Below, piece after piece: positions 1-7,311 of a stretch of 42,106 bases of DNA. Position 1 is the first letter of the stretch. Every line of letters begins with the position of its first letter. Origin of the DNA: DASTCC01 sp035711465 (lineage in GTDB: Bacteria > Acidobacteriota > Vicinamibacteria > Vicinamibacterales > SCN-69-37). A model generated the notes under the pieces. That model made no database searches. It saw only the letters and a program-made list of their open reading frames with translations, and had not been told where the DNA came from. A program made the translations under genes and the position numbers. The stretch spans positions 1 to 42,106 of the forward strand of contig DASTCC010000354.1 in assembly GCA_035711465.1 (NCBI GenBank), in the 5' to 3' direction.

Positions 1-224
1 TGTTTCGCTAGCGTCAGTGCGGGCGCCCTCGAGGCGCACATCCGCCCTCTCGTCGCGGCCCTTTCAAGCTCGTCGCTGCGGCCTCAATTACGCGCCTGAA
101 CCCCTGTTTCCGCGGTCAGGTGAGACCCAGGATTCATGCGCCGCGTCCGGCGGTGGCGGCGCGGATCTTGCCCCATGACACAGGCGTAGGTTCTGCCTGG
201 AATGGTCAGTGTGCTGTCCCCGTC

Positions 225-1340
225 ATGAAGCCCATTCACGTGCTCGTCGTCGACGACGCCCTCGTGACGCGCCGGATGACCTGCGACGCGCTCGGTGCCG
301 ATCCAGCCATTGTCGTCACCGAGGCCACTCACGGAAACGTCGCGCTGCAGAGGATCGCCGACAGCACGCCGGACGTCGTGATGTTCGACGTCGAGATGGC
401 GGACGCCGACGCACTCGAGATGCTGCGGCAGCTCCGCCGCGCAAGTCCGAAGCTGCCGGTGATCGTGTCCGCCTCGCCGACCGAGCACGGCGCTGCCACA
501 ACCATCGACGCGTTGCTGCTGGGCGCATCTGACTTCGCGATCCGACCTGCCAACCCCGGCCGCGTCCCTCTCGTGCAACAGCAGCTCCGCGAGGATCTGA
601 GTCCGAAGATCAAAGCGCTCGTGCCGTCCGCGCCGGCCGGCACCCCGGCCGGTCCGACGCTCGTGCACGCCACGACGCCGCACGTCGCACCGATGCCGGT
701 CACGCCGATGCCGCCGGCTCGAGCCGTCAAAACCGCTCCGCCCGCCGACGCGATCGCTGTTGGTGCCTCGACAGGCGGGCCCAACGCGCTGGCGGATCTG
801 ATTCCTGCACTGCCCGCGGACTTGCCGGCGCCGGTGCTGATCGTGCAACACCTGCCGGCCGTCTTCACGCGGCTTCTCGCCGAGCGGCTCGCCGCGCGAT
901 CGCAGATGCCGGTCATCGAGGCCACCGCCGATCTCGACGTGCGTGCCGGCCGTGTCTATCTCGCGCCCGGCGGCTTTCACATGACTCTGCGGCGTGAGGG
1001 TGAGCGCATCGTCATCGGTCTGAATCAGGAACGGGCCGAGCACTCGCGCCGGCCGGCGGTGGACGTGCTGTTCAGGAGCGTCAGCCGCGTCTACGGCGCC
1101 GGCGCGCTGGGCGTCGTTCTCACGGGTGGCGGGCAGGATGGCCTGCATGGCGCCGATCACATCGTCAGGCAGGGCGGACGGGTGATCGCACAGGACCAGT
1201 CGACGAGCGTCGTCGACATCCTGCCCGGCCTGGTCGATCGCGCCGGGCTTGCCGATCGCGTGTTGCCGCTTCAGCTCATCGCCGACGAGATCGTGCGGCG
1301 CACGATCGGCGCGACAGTTCGCCGCGCGGTGGGGGACTGA
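225..1340 (+). CDS. cheB: CheB-type receiver/protein-glutamate methylesterase
   Basis: Predicted cytoplasmic response regulator that removes methyl groups from chemoreceptor glutamates (or deamidates glutamines) when phosphorylated. Residues 1-115 are a receiver domain with the acidic pair D10-D11 and phosphoacceptor D55 in MFDVEM. The usual switch lysine of the KP motif is arginine (R107, AIRPAN), which may alter phosphorylation. A proline/alanine-rich linker covers about 130-172. The catalytic domain (about 173-365) has the full triad: S182 in GASTGG, H209 in VQHLP and D305 in GGGQDG. I chose the ATG at 225 because the receiver begins four residues later; an upstream ATG at 120 in frame adds only unrelated sequence. 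No cheR, cheW, cheY or receptor gene lies nearby. It converges on the MshEN/ParS-type gene and, with the CheA-like gene at 2605, brackets it. Confidence 0.9.
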   Translation: MKPIHVLVVDDALVTRRMTCDALGADPAIVVTEATHGNVALQRIADSTPDVVMFDVEMADADALEMLRQLRRASPKLPVIVSASPTEHGAATTIDALLLGASDFAIRPANPGRVPLVQQQLREDLSPKIKALVPSAPAGTPAGPTLVHATTPHVAPMPVTPMPPARAVKTAPPADAIAVGASTGGPNALADLIPALPADLPAPVLIVQHLPAVFTRLLAERLAARSQMPVIEATADLDVRAGRVYLAPGGFHMTLRREGERIVIGLNQERAEHSRRPAVDVLFRSVSRVYGAGALGVVLTGGGQDGLHGADHIVRQGGRVIAQDQSTSVVDILPGLVDRAGLADRVLPLQLIADEIVRRTIGATVRRAVGD

Positions 1341-1345
1341 CGGAT

Positions 1346-1363
1346 CAGGCCTTCAAGCCTGAC
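1346..1363. repeat. Short inverted repeat with the CCTTCAAGCC word, between converging genes
   Basis: TCAGGC at 1346-1351 and GCCTGA at 1358-1363 form a perfect 6 bp stem with a 6 nt loop, in the 68 bp gap between two converging genes. The 10-mer CCTTCAAGCC (1351-1360) occurs again at 20227-20236, 40517-40526 and 40531-40540, and inverted at 20203-20212. It may act as a two-way terminator, but there is no T-tract. Confidence 0.55.
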
Positions 1364-1408
1364 AAATGACGCGACGACGATTCCCGAAGTCGACTTTGGA
1401 ACGCACTC

Positions 1409-2422
1409 CTAGAACCGCTGAGCCGACGCCGCCAGGAGGCGGCGAATCGTGGCCTCGACTTCGCGCGCGCCGAGGGACGTCTGCGCGAGCGTCGCGGGCT
1501 TGGCGCCCTCGAGCGAGGGCTGGCGGCTCATCAGCCACGCGGCCGCCAGACCGCGATCGTCGCGGAAGAGCTCCAGCGCGAGACCGCAGATGTACGCCGC
1601 GCGCAGCAGTCGATCGGATTCCTCGCTCGACAACCGGCCTTCCTGCTTGCGGCGCAGCACGCCGCCGCGAGGGATGCTGACCATCTCGAGGACGCGGTCC
1701 TCTGGCAGGCCGGAGTTGATGACCAGACGCTCCAGCGTCTCGTACGGCAGCCCTTCCTCGAGCGACTGATTCAGGGCCTGAAACGACGCCGGCCGCAAAC
1801 CGACGAGCGCTGCGTAGGCCAGCCGCGTGGTCTCGGGATGCCCGAGCATCGATCGGAAATGGGCGATGTCGCCGGCGGCGCCGGCGTCCGATTCGCCGCG
1901 ATTCCTCGTCAGTCGCGACGCCAGTGCCGCGGTGCCGCGAGTGGCCGCATCGTCATAGAGCCGCCGCAGCGCCTTGCGGATCGCCAGCGCCGAGGAAGTG
2001 ACGACGATGATCGACGATCCCGTCAGCTGACCGAGCTCGTCGACGACGTTGCCGGCGGTGGGATCGTCCATCGCGACGGTCAGCGTCGGACCGAACTGGG
2101 CGATCGGCAGGACCAGGTGCTCGGTCGCGAACTCCTGCGGCACCGATCGCGACAGCGCGCGATCGACGACGACGTTGTCGAGATCGAGGTAGGGGATGCC
2201 GAGCTGCGTGCCGAGCGCGCGGCGCATCACCTCGTCGGTGACGAATCCGAGCTTCAGCAGGGCCTGGCCGAGCGGCAGCTTGCTGGTCTTCTGGGCGGTG
2301 AGCGCCTGATCGAGTTGCTCGGTCGTGATCGCTTCGCTCGCGACGAGGAGTTCGCCGAGCCGCTTGCGGCCCTGCGGTCCCGGCGGCCTCGATATGGTCT
2401 TCCGCGAATCGCCCGAGGACAT
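1409..2422 (-). CDS. MshEN (PilB/GspE N-terminal) domain fused to a Xre/MbcA/ParS antitoxin-type domain
   Basis: Residues about 20-155 match the MshEN domain found at the N-terminus of PilB/MshE/GspE ATPases, a class known to bind c-di-GMP. Two tandem repeats of the motif start at RLGELLVASEAI (21-32) and LGQALLKLGFVT (51-62); the usual glycine of the first repeat is E30. No Walker A/B ATPase domain follows. After a linker (about 160-215), residues 216-335 match the toxin-binding half of Xre/MbcA/ParS antitoxins: GLPYETLERL, RRKQEGRLSSEESDRLLR, the AAAWL motif and a C-terminal GAREVEATIRRLL helix. The N-terminal HTH part of the antitoxin domain looks reduced. No RES-type toxin gene is adjacent. 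It may be a c-di-GMP-responsive scaffold or polar-localisation factor rather than an antitoxin. The ATG at 2422 was preferred over an upstream TTG at 2470; the ribosome site is weak for both. Confidence 0.8.
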   Translation of the reverse strand: MSSGDSRKTISRPPGPQGRKRLGELLVASEAITTEQLDQALTAQKTSKLPLGQALLKLGFVTDEVMRRALGTQLGIPYLDLDNVVVDRALSRSVPQEFATEHLVLPIAQFGPTLTVAMDDPTAGNVVDELGQLTGSSIIVVTSSALAIRKALRRLYDDAATRGTAALASRLTRNRGESDAGAAGDIAHFRSMLGHPETTRLAYAALVGLRPASFQALNQSLEEGLPYETLERLVINSGLPEDRVLEMVSIPRGGVLRRKQEGRLSSEESDRLLRAAYICGLALELFRDDRGLAAAWLMSRQPSLEGAKPATLAQTSLGAREVEATIRRLLAASAQRF

Positions 2423-2604
2423 TCGCTGAGTATCATGCGCGGTCCTCCGGGCAACGTCAACAACGCGCAAAGAGTCATCGAGAGGTCGTTCGAGTTCGTT
2501 CGTTGCAACATGACGCCTTACTGCCGCTAAAGGCGCGCGTTTTCACGCCGATTTTCAGGGGGACCCGGCAAGCGGCCGGCGGAGCGTGTGCCCGCGAGAC
2601 GACG

Positions 2605-3915
2605 ATGCCCGAAGAGTTGTTGAAGGAATTCCTGATCGAGTGCCACGAGAGCCTCGACAGGCTCGATCAGGACTTCGTCGCCCTCGAACGGAACGCGCAC
2701 GATCGCGAACGACTGAGCTCCGCGTTCCGAACCATCCACACCATCAAAGGCACCTGCGGCTTCCTCGCCCTGAGCAAGCTCGAGTCGGTGAGTCACGCCG
2801 GCGAGAGTCTGCTCTCGCACCTGCGCGACGGCCGCCTGACGCTCGACGCGGAGATGACGACCGCGCTGCTGGCGATGGTCGACGCGATTCGACGGATCCT
2901 CGCTGCGGTCGAGGCCACTGGCGAAGAGGGGGCCGAGAATCCCTCACGCCTCGTCGCCGAGCTCGAGCGGTTGAACGCAGGCCGCCGGCGTCCAGCCGGC
3001 GCGCCGGCACCGGCAGCGGCTGAGCTCACCATCGAAGCGGTCGAGGACCCGCGCTCCGGCGAGGATCGGCGCAGCCACGACGAGCGCCGCGCGGGCCTCC
3101 CGGATTCGTCGCTGCGCATCGACGTCGGCGTTCTCGACGAGCTGATGAATCTGGTCGGGGAGCTCGCGCTCGTCCGCGATCGGATGCTCGAGCTCACGGC
3201 GACCCGGCCCGGCGGCGACTTCGCCAGCGCCGCGGTCCGTCTCGACCGGGTCACGTCCGGCCTGCAGGAAAGCGTCATGAAGACGCGGATGCAGCCGATC
3301 GGGCACGTCTGGGGCAAGGTCCCGCGCATGGCCCGCGACCTCGCGGCGCAATGCGGCAAGTTGGTACGGGTCGAGATGGACGGGGAGCACGTCGACCTCG
3401 ACAGGACGATCGTCGACGCGATCAAAGATCCCCTGACCCACGCCGTGCGCAATTCGGTCGGCCACGGGATCGAGACGCCCTCCGAGCGACGCGCCCTGGG
3501 TAAGTCGGCCGAAGGGGTCATTCGTCTCCGCGCGGTGCGCGAACCTGGCTGCATCCGGATCGAGATCGCGGACGACGGGGCCGGCGTCGATCTCGCGCGT
3601 GTGCGGGCGAGGGCCGTCGAGCGCGGCGTGCTTTCGGCGAGTCAGGCCGCCGGGTTGAGCGATCGAGACGCGGCGCGGCTCGTGTTCCTTCCTGGCTTCT
3701 CGACGGTCAAGAAGGTGTCACACCTGTCGGGCCGCGGCGTCGGCATGGATGTCGTCAGGACGAACGTCGCGAAGATCGGCGGCAAGGTCGACATCGAGAG
3801 CGCGCGCGGCGCCGGCACCGTGCTGCGCATCACCATCCCGATCCTCGCGGTGAACGCTCAGCGGGAATCCCAGATCGCCGCCGGGCCGAAGAGACCGTTG
3901 ACGAATCCGATCTGA
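2605..3915 (+). CDS. cheA: CheA-type histidine kinase lacking the CheW-like P5 domain
   Basis: Predicted cytoplasmic sensor kinase that autophosphorylates on its HPt histidine and passes phosphate to receivers such as the CheB-like protein. P1/HPt covers about 1-105 with H45 in IHTIKGTCGF. There is no clear P2. A P3 dimerisation region starts about 170 (LDELMNLVGELALVRDRM). The P4 ATPase domain has the N box (DPLTHAVRNSVGHG, with the usual Asp of DHG replaced by Gly), G1 (ADDGAG), FLPGFST and G2 (GRGVGMDVV). The protein ends about 20 residues after P4 with a non-family tail, so the P5 domain that binds CheW and receptors is absent; 436 residues is short for CheA. Its last 58 bp overlap the converging transporter gene. 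The ATG at 2605 is where HPt homology begins. Confidence 0.88.
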   Translation: MPEELLKEFLIECHESLDRLDQDFVALERNAHDRERLSSAFRTIHTIKGTCGFLALSKLESVSHAGESLLSHLRDGRLTLDAEMTTALLAMVDAIRRILAAVEATGEEGAENPSRLVAELERLNAGRRRPAGAPAPAAAELTIEAVEDPRSGEDRRSHDERRAGLPDSSLRIDVGVLDELMNLVGELALVRDRMLELTATRPGGDFASAAVRLDRVTSGLQESVMKTRMQPIGHVWGKVPRMARDLAAQCGKLVRVEMDGEHVDLDRTIVDAIKDPLTHAVRNSVGHGIETPSERRALGKSAEGVIRLRAVREPGCIRIEIADDGAGVDLARVRARAVERGVLSASQAAGLSDRDAARLVFLPGFSTVKKVSHLSGRGVGMDVVRTNVAKIGGKVDIESARGAGTVLRITIPILAVNAQRESQIAAGPKRPLTNPI

Positions 3916-4574
3916 TAGGCGAGGACGAGGCCGAACAGCACGCTCGCGACGCCGGCGCCGGCGTGGAGCGCGCGCGAGAGCACCGGCACGCGGCCCGTCG
4001 TCATCGCGAACGGCACCGCAATCAACGCCGTGATCAGCATCATGCCAAGGATCGTGCCGAGGCCGAAGACACCGAGATAGACGAGTGCCCAGACCGGGTC
4101 GCCGATCGCCGACATCACCAGCAGCGCGACCGCGGCCGAGCCGGCGAGCCCGTGCACGACGCCGACGAGGAGCGGACGCACGAGCATGTACAGCGTGCCG
4201 CCGTCGAAGCGGCGGTCGAGCCAGGCCACGGCGTCGTCGGCCGCATGCGAGTGCGTGCCGCGCTCGTGGCGATGCTGCCGACGCAGTCCCGCGATCGTGC
4301 CGATGCCAAGCAGCACGAGCATCACCGCGACGGCGAACTCCATCGCCAGCCCAAGCCGAGCCGGCATCACCCAGCCGAAGAGGACGATGGCGCCGCCGAC
4401 GACGAACACGGTGAGCGTGTGGCCCAGTCCCCACGCCGCGCCGACGAGGCCGGCCTGGCGAATCGATCGGTGACGCGAGACGATCGTCGACACCGCGACG
4501 ACGTGATCGGGATCGGTGGCGTGCCGCATGCCGAGCAGGAAGCCGAGGGCCACGATGCCCATCGTTCCGGTCAT
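3858..4574 (-). CDS. NicO/UreH-type nickel-cobalt transporter
   Basis: Predicted inner-membrane metal transporter of 238 residues with about six hydrophobic segments. The first helix carries the family signature H-x4-D-H (H18 to H24 in RHATDPDH) used for Ni2+/Co2+ selection. A histidine-rich cytoplasmic loop (RRQHRHERGTHSH) follows the third segment, a common metal-binding feature. Known relatives supply nickel to urease or hydrogenase, or export metals; no such enzyme is in the window, so substrate and direction are open. Two ATGs (4574 and 4562) are possible; I used the longer. The gene stands alone and its 3' end overlaps the CheA-like gene. Confidence 0.8.
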   Translation of the reverse strand: MTGTMGIVALGFLLGMRHATDPDHVVAVSTIVSRHRSIRQAGLVGAAWGLGHTLTVFVVGGAIVLFGWVMPARLGLAMEFAVAVMLVLLGIGTIAGLRRQHRHERGTHSHAADDAVAWLDRRFDGGTLYMLVRPLLVGVVHGLAGSAAVALLVMSAIGDPVWALVYLGVFGLGTILGMMLITALIAVPFAMTTGRVPVLSRALHAGAGVASVLFGLVLAYQIGFVNGLFGPAAIWDSR

Positions 4575-4655
4575 GCCCGGGACACCAGCGATCGAGAACG
4601 GCGCGTGAACATCGGGGTGATTTGCAAAGGGGCCAAAGACCTGCGATCTTACCCC

Positions 4656-5012
4656 ATGGTCGCCCGGCGCCGTCGCTTCGTCGCCATCGCCGCGATCGTC
4701 GTCAGTCTCGCCGCTGCGTCGCTGGACGCGCAGCGATTCGTCGCTCCGCCCTCGGCATCCCAGCCCTTCAATCCCGTGCCGCGCGACCTGCCGCCGCTCC
4801 ACATCAGCGGCGAAACCAAGATGCGGCTGCGCAACGCGTCGATCGATTCGAGGCTGCCCGCCAATCGCTGGCTGCAGACGCCGGAGCCGACGGGCGCGCG
4901 AACGCCCGAGCGCATCCGCCGCGCCGTCGTCACGCTCACGGCCCTCGCCGCCAGCGCGATGGTGCTGCTGCTGGTCGCCGCCTGGCTCTTCCTCCGCCGC
5001 CGCCAGCCCTGA
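4656..5012 (+). CDS. Small exported membrane protein of unknown function
   Basis: A 118-residue protein that I do not recognise. Residues 1-25 look like a signal peptide or N-terminal anchor (positively charged RRRR, then a hydrophobic run ending LDAQ). The middle (about 26-85) is proline-rich and polar. The C-terminus has one strong membrane helix (about 90-112) followed by RRRQP, so the C-terminus is probably cytoplasmic. It is divergent from the NicO gene and 55 bp before the Skp-like gene, with which it may be co-transcribed. The start is supported by the signal-like N-terminus. Confidence 0.6.
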   Translation: MVARRRRFVAIAAIVVSLAAASLDAQRFVAPPSASQPFNPVPRDLPPLHISGETKMRLRNASIDSRLPANRWLQTPEPTGARTPERIRRAVVTLTALAASAMVLLLVAAWLFLRRRQP

Positions 5013-5015
5013 CGG

Positions 5016-5036
5016 CTGAAAACTGAAATCTGAAAT
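5016..5036 (+). repeat. Three tandem heptamers CTGAAAA/CTGAAAT
   Basis: CTGAAAA, CTGAAAT and CTGAAAT lie end to end just after the stop of the small membrane protein. Similar 7 bp word runs with different words occur at 8424, 13334 and 17983. No stem partner was seen here. Confidence 0.6.
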
Positions 5037-5067
5037 CCGGCGTCCAAAGCGGCACCGGAGGTGCCCG

Positions 5068-5670
5068 ATGATAGTCGTCCTCGCCGCCGCGATCGTTGGC
5101 GCGTCGCTGTCCGCTGCACCGGCGTACGCGCAAGTCGTCCCGCCCGGTGCGCCCGTTGCCACGCCGGCGCCCGCGCCGCAGGTGGCCGTGCCGGCTCCGT
5201 TTCCAGCCGACGCGAGGCTCGGCTACGTCAATCTGCAGGCGGTGTTCAACGAGTCCAACCTCGGCAGGGAAGCGCTGGTGCAGGTCAAGACGCTGAGCGA
5301 TCGGCTGAGCCTGCAGCTGGACGCGCGGCTGAAGGAGATCCAGGGCCTCTCGGAGAAGATCAAGACGCAGCAGGGCATCGCATCGGAGACGGCGATGACG
5401 ACGTGGAACGTCGATCTCGCCAGACTCCAGCGTGAGGCGCAGTTCGCGCAGCAGGAAGCGCGCATACAGGTCGAGCAGCTGCAGCAGGCGCTGCTGGCGG
5501 GATTCCAGAAGCGCGTGATGCCGCTCGTCGAGAGGCTCCGCGCCGAGCGCGGCCTGACGATGATCCTCACCCTTCAGGACGGCCAGTCCAACGGCGTGAC
5601 CATCCTCGCCGCCGACCCGCGCGTCGATCTATCCGGTGAGCTGGTCACCCGTCTCAACGCCGAGCGCTGA
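5068..5670 (+). CDS. Skp/OmpH-family periplasmic chaperone-like protein
   Basis: Exported 200-residue protein with a signal peptide (residues 1-22, ending AYAQ), a proline/alanine-rich spacer (23-50), and the OmpH-family opening LGYVNLQAVFNESNLGREAL at about 51-70. A long helical, coiled-coil-prone segment (about 70-160, rich in Q, E, K and L) matches the tentacle helices of Skp. The end (ILAADPRVDLSGELVTRLN) is the usual closing strand. Skp holds unfolded outer-membrane proteins in the periplasm. A good ribosome site (GGAGG) precedes the ATG at 5068. Skp normally sits beside bamA; here it does not, so this may be a paralogue. Confidence 0.82.
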   Translation: MIVVLAAAIVGASLSAAPAYAQVVPPGAPVATPAPAPQVAVPAPFPADARLGYVNLQAVFNESNLGREALVQVKTLSDRLSLQLDARLKEIQGLSEKIKTQQGIASETAMTTWNVDLARLQREAQFAQQEARIQVEQLQQALLAGFQKRVMPLVERLRAERGLTMILTLQDGQSNGVTILAADPRVDLSGELVTRLNAER

Positions 5671-5717
5671 GCGGCCGCTGGTGACACAATCGGTGTGCCT
5701 GCCTGCGGGAGACGCCG

Positions 5718-6152
5718 ATGACGAGCCCCCGCCGCCGAGGCGCCATCGCGATGGTTGCGATGGCTCTCGCGGCTCTCACCTACGGTTGTGACGACAACAC
5801 GCTTCCCACCGCGCCCACGGATCTGACCGAGGGCGTCGTGATCTACGAGCATGCCAACTTCATGGGCCGCTCGGCCCACCTGACGAGCGACGTCAGGAAC
5901 CTGAGAGACTTCGACGGCCCGTGCGCGCACGGTGACGGCGACGATGTCGCGGAAGTCTGGGACGACTGCGCATCGTCGATCCGGGTCGCGCCGGGGTGGC
6001 GCGCCATCCTCTATGTCGATGACGACTTCGACGGCCAGCAGCTGACGGTGACGACCGACGTCGAGAACCTCGTGTTTTCGCCGGGCACGTGCGACAAGGG
6101 CGGCTTCAACGACTGCACGACGTCGATTCGCGTAACTCGGCCGACTCAGTGA
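5718..6152 (+). CDS. Exported beta/gamma-crystallin domain protein
   Basis: A 144-residue protein with an N-terminal export signal ending at C24 (LTYGC), which suggests a lipoprotein although the lipobox is imperfect. The rest is two crystallin-type Greek-key motifs: IYEHANFMGRS at about 40-50 and LYVDDDFDGQQ at about 98-108. Each is followed by a calcium-site signature of the form N/D-N/D-x-x-S/T-S: DDCASS and NDCTTS. Bacterial members bind Ca2+ and gain stability; some are peptidase inhibitors. The role here is unknown. It converges on the HAD gene with a 7 bp overlap. A GGGAGA ribosome site precedes the ATG. Confidence 0.78.
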   Translation: MTSPRRRGAIAMVAMALAALTYGCDDNTLPTAPTDLTEGVVIYEHANFMGRSAHLTSDVRNLRDFDGPCAHGDGDDVAEVWDDCASSIRVAPGWRAILYVDDDFDGQQLTVTTDVENLVFSPGTCDKGGFNDCTTSIRVTRPTQ

Positions 6153-6832
6153 ACGACGTCCACCAGGGCGGCGACGCTCTCGAGGATCAGCGCGTGAGGC
6201 TGGCGGCCGAGCGTCCCGCGTGTGCCGGCGCCTGACAGGACGCCGACCGCCGCGTCGATGCCGGCGGCGTGCGCGGCTTCGAGATCCGCGGGTGTGTCGC
6301 CGGCGACGAGCACCCGCGTGCGATCGCTCACGCCTGCCCGACGCATCGCTTCGAGAATCAAGTCCGGCGCCGGCCTGCCGCGTTCGACGTCGTCGCCGCT
6401 GACGACGTGCGACACGAGGGCCGGCGTCCAGCCGAGTCGAGCGGCGAGATCGGTCACGATCTCGCGGTCGAGGCCCGAGCAGAGCGCGATGACGACGCCG
6501 CGGGCGCGGAGCCATTCGAAGGTCGCCGTCGTTCCGGGAATCTCGCGCGCGGGCGCCGCGGCGAACCGATCGATGAGCGTCCGGCGGAACGAGGCCAGCC
6601 ACGCCGCGCTCAGGCGATCGACGTCGGCCGCATCCGGCGTCGTGTCCGCGGCGAGCGAGCGAAACGCGTCGCGCTTGTTGAGGCCGCGGACCGCGGCGAT
6701 CGCGGCGCGCTCGACGGAGACGCCAGATTGGGCCAGCGTCGCCTCGAACAGATCGCCGACCGCATCGGAGCCCGCGACGGTCGTGCCGATCATGTCGAAG
6801 ATCGCGAGGGCGGGAAGGTCGAGCGGACGCAC
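6146..6832 (-). CDS. Phosphonatase-like HAD hydrolase
   Basis: A 228-residue cytoplasmic phosphohydrolase. Motif I is FDMIGTTV with nucleophile D13; the residue two places on is Ile rather than the Asp of ordinary HAD phosphatases. This DMxGTT form is typical of the phosphonoacetaldehyde-hydrolase-like branch. Motif II is ALCSGLD, motif III includes the Arg/Pro of GRPAPD, and motif IV is VAGDTPADLEAA. Substrate unknown. Sequence upstream in this frame overlaps the anti-sigma gene and is not family-like, so I used the GTG at 6832, ten residues before motif I. It lies 38 bp after the anti-sigma gene, at the end of the sigma-factor operon. Confidence 0.75.
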   Translation of the reverse strand: MRPLDLPALAIFDMIGTTVAGSDAVGDLFEATLAQSGVSVERAAIAAVRGLNKRDAFRSLAADTTPDAADVDRLSAAWLASFRRTLIDRFAAAPAREIPGTTATFEWLRARGVVIALCSGLDREIVTDLAARLGWTPALVSHVVSGDDVERGRPAPDLILEAMRRAGVSDRTRVLVAGDTPADLEAAHAAGIDAAVGVLSGAGTRGTLGRQPHALILESVAALVDVVH

Positions 6833-6870
6833 GTCGGACGATCGGCGACGCCAGACGCGCCCGGCTGCGG

Positions 6871-7311
6871 TCAAGAGCTGCTGCGCGACATCCAGCGGAA
6901 CATCGCCAGCATGCTGCCGGCGGTGAGCAGGACGGCGCCGGCGAGCCAGGGAAGCGTGGACGTGGCCGCGACGGTCGCGCTCTGCATCGTCGGCCAGAAC
7001 TCCGCCCGCCAGCCCCAATACGCCAGCAGCACGAGCCCGACGATGCCGCAGACCAGCTGGCCGATGGTGATGATGCGCGACGCGACCTCTTCGGCGCGGA
7101 GGCGGCGAGCATGACGCGCGCGCTGCCAGATCATCTGTGCGTTCGCGCGCGGCGGAGGACCGACCCGCGCCGTGCCCAGCACCGCGGCGATCGTCCGGAC
7201 CTCACCGCACGTGCGGCAGCGGTCCGCGTGCGACTGCAGGACTGGCGTCCACCGTCCCGTGACCGACGCCTGTCGAACCGCGTCTTCGTGTGCGCAGCCG
7301 CGGCGAATCAT
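6871..7311 (-). CDS. Zinc-type (ZAS-like) membrane anti-sigma factor
   Basis: A 146-residue protein. The N-terminal cytoplasmic part has the zinc anti-sigma motif H-x3-C-x2-C (H28, C32, C35 in SHADRCRTC). Two hydrophobic segments follow (about 78-98 and 112-132), placing it in the inner membrane. Its ATG overlaps the TGA of the upstream sigma gene (ATGA), which implies translational coupling and fixes the start at 7311. It probably sequesters the adjacent ECF sigma factor until an envelope signal arrives. The region outside the motif is weakly conserved by eye. Confidence 0.8.
   Translation of the reverse strand: MIRRGCAHEDAVRQASVTGRWTPVLQSHADRCRTCGEVRTIAAVLGTARVGPPPRANAQMIWQRARHARRLRAEEVASRIITIGQLVCGIVGLVLLAYWGWRAEFWPTMQSATVAATSTLPWLAGAVLLTAGSMLAMFRWMSRSSS

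Noticed and set aside
84..1160. Long minus-strand open frame over cheB
   Set aside because: Arginine-rich antisense shadow of a clear CheB gene; no family features.
1409..2604. Toxin-antitoxin pair
   Set aside because: The antitoxin-type domain is present but no RES or other toxin gene lies beside it, so I do not call a toxin-antitoxin system.
4575..4655. Riboswitch upstream of the NicO-type transporter
   Set aside because: The 81 bp gap is too short for a nickel/cobalt or cobalamin riboswitch and shows no matching conserved box.
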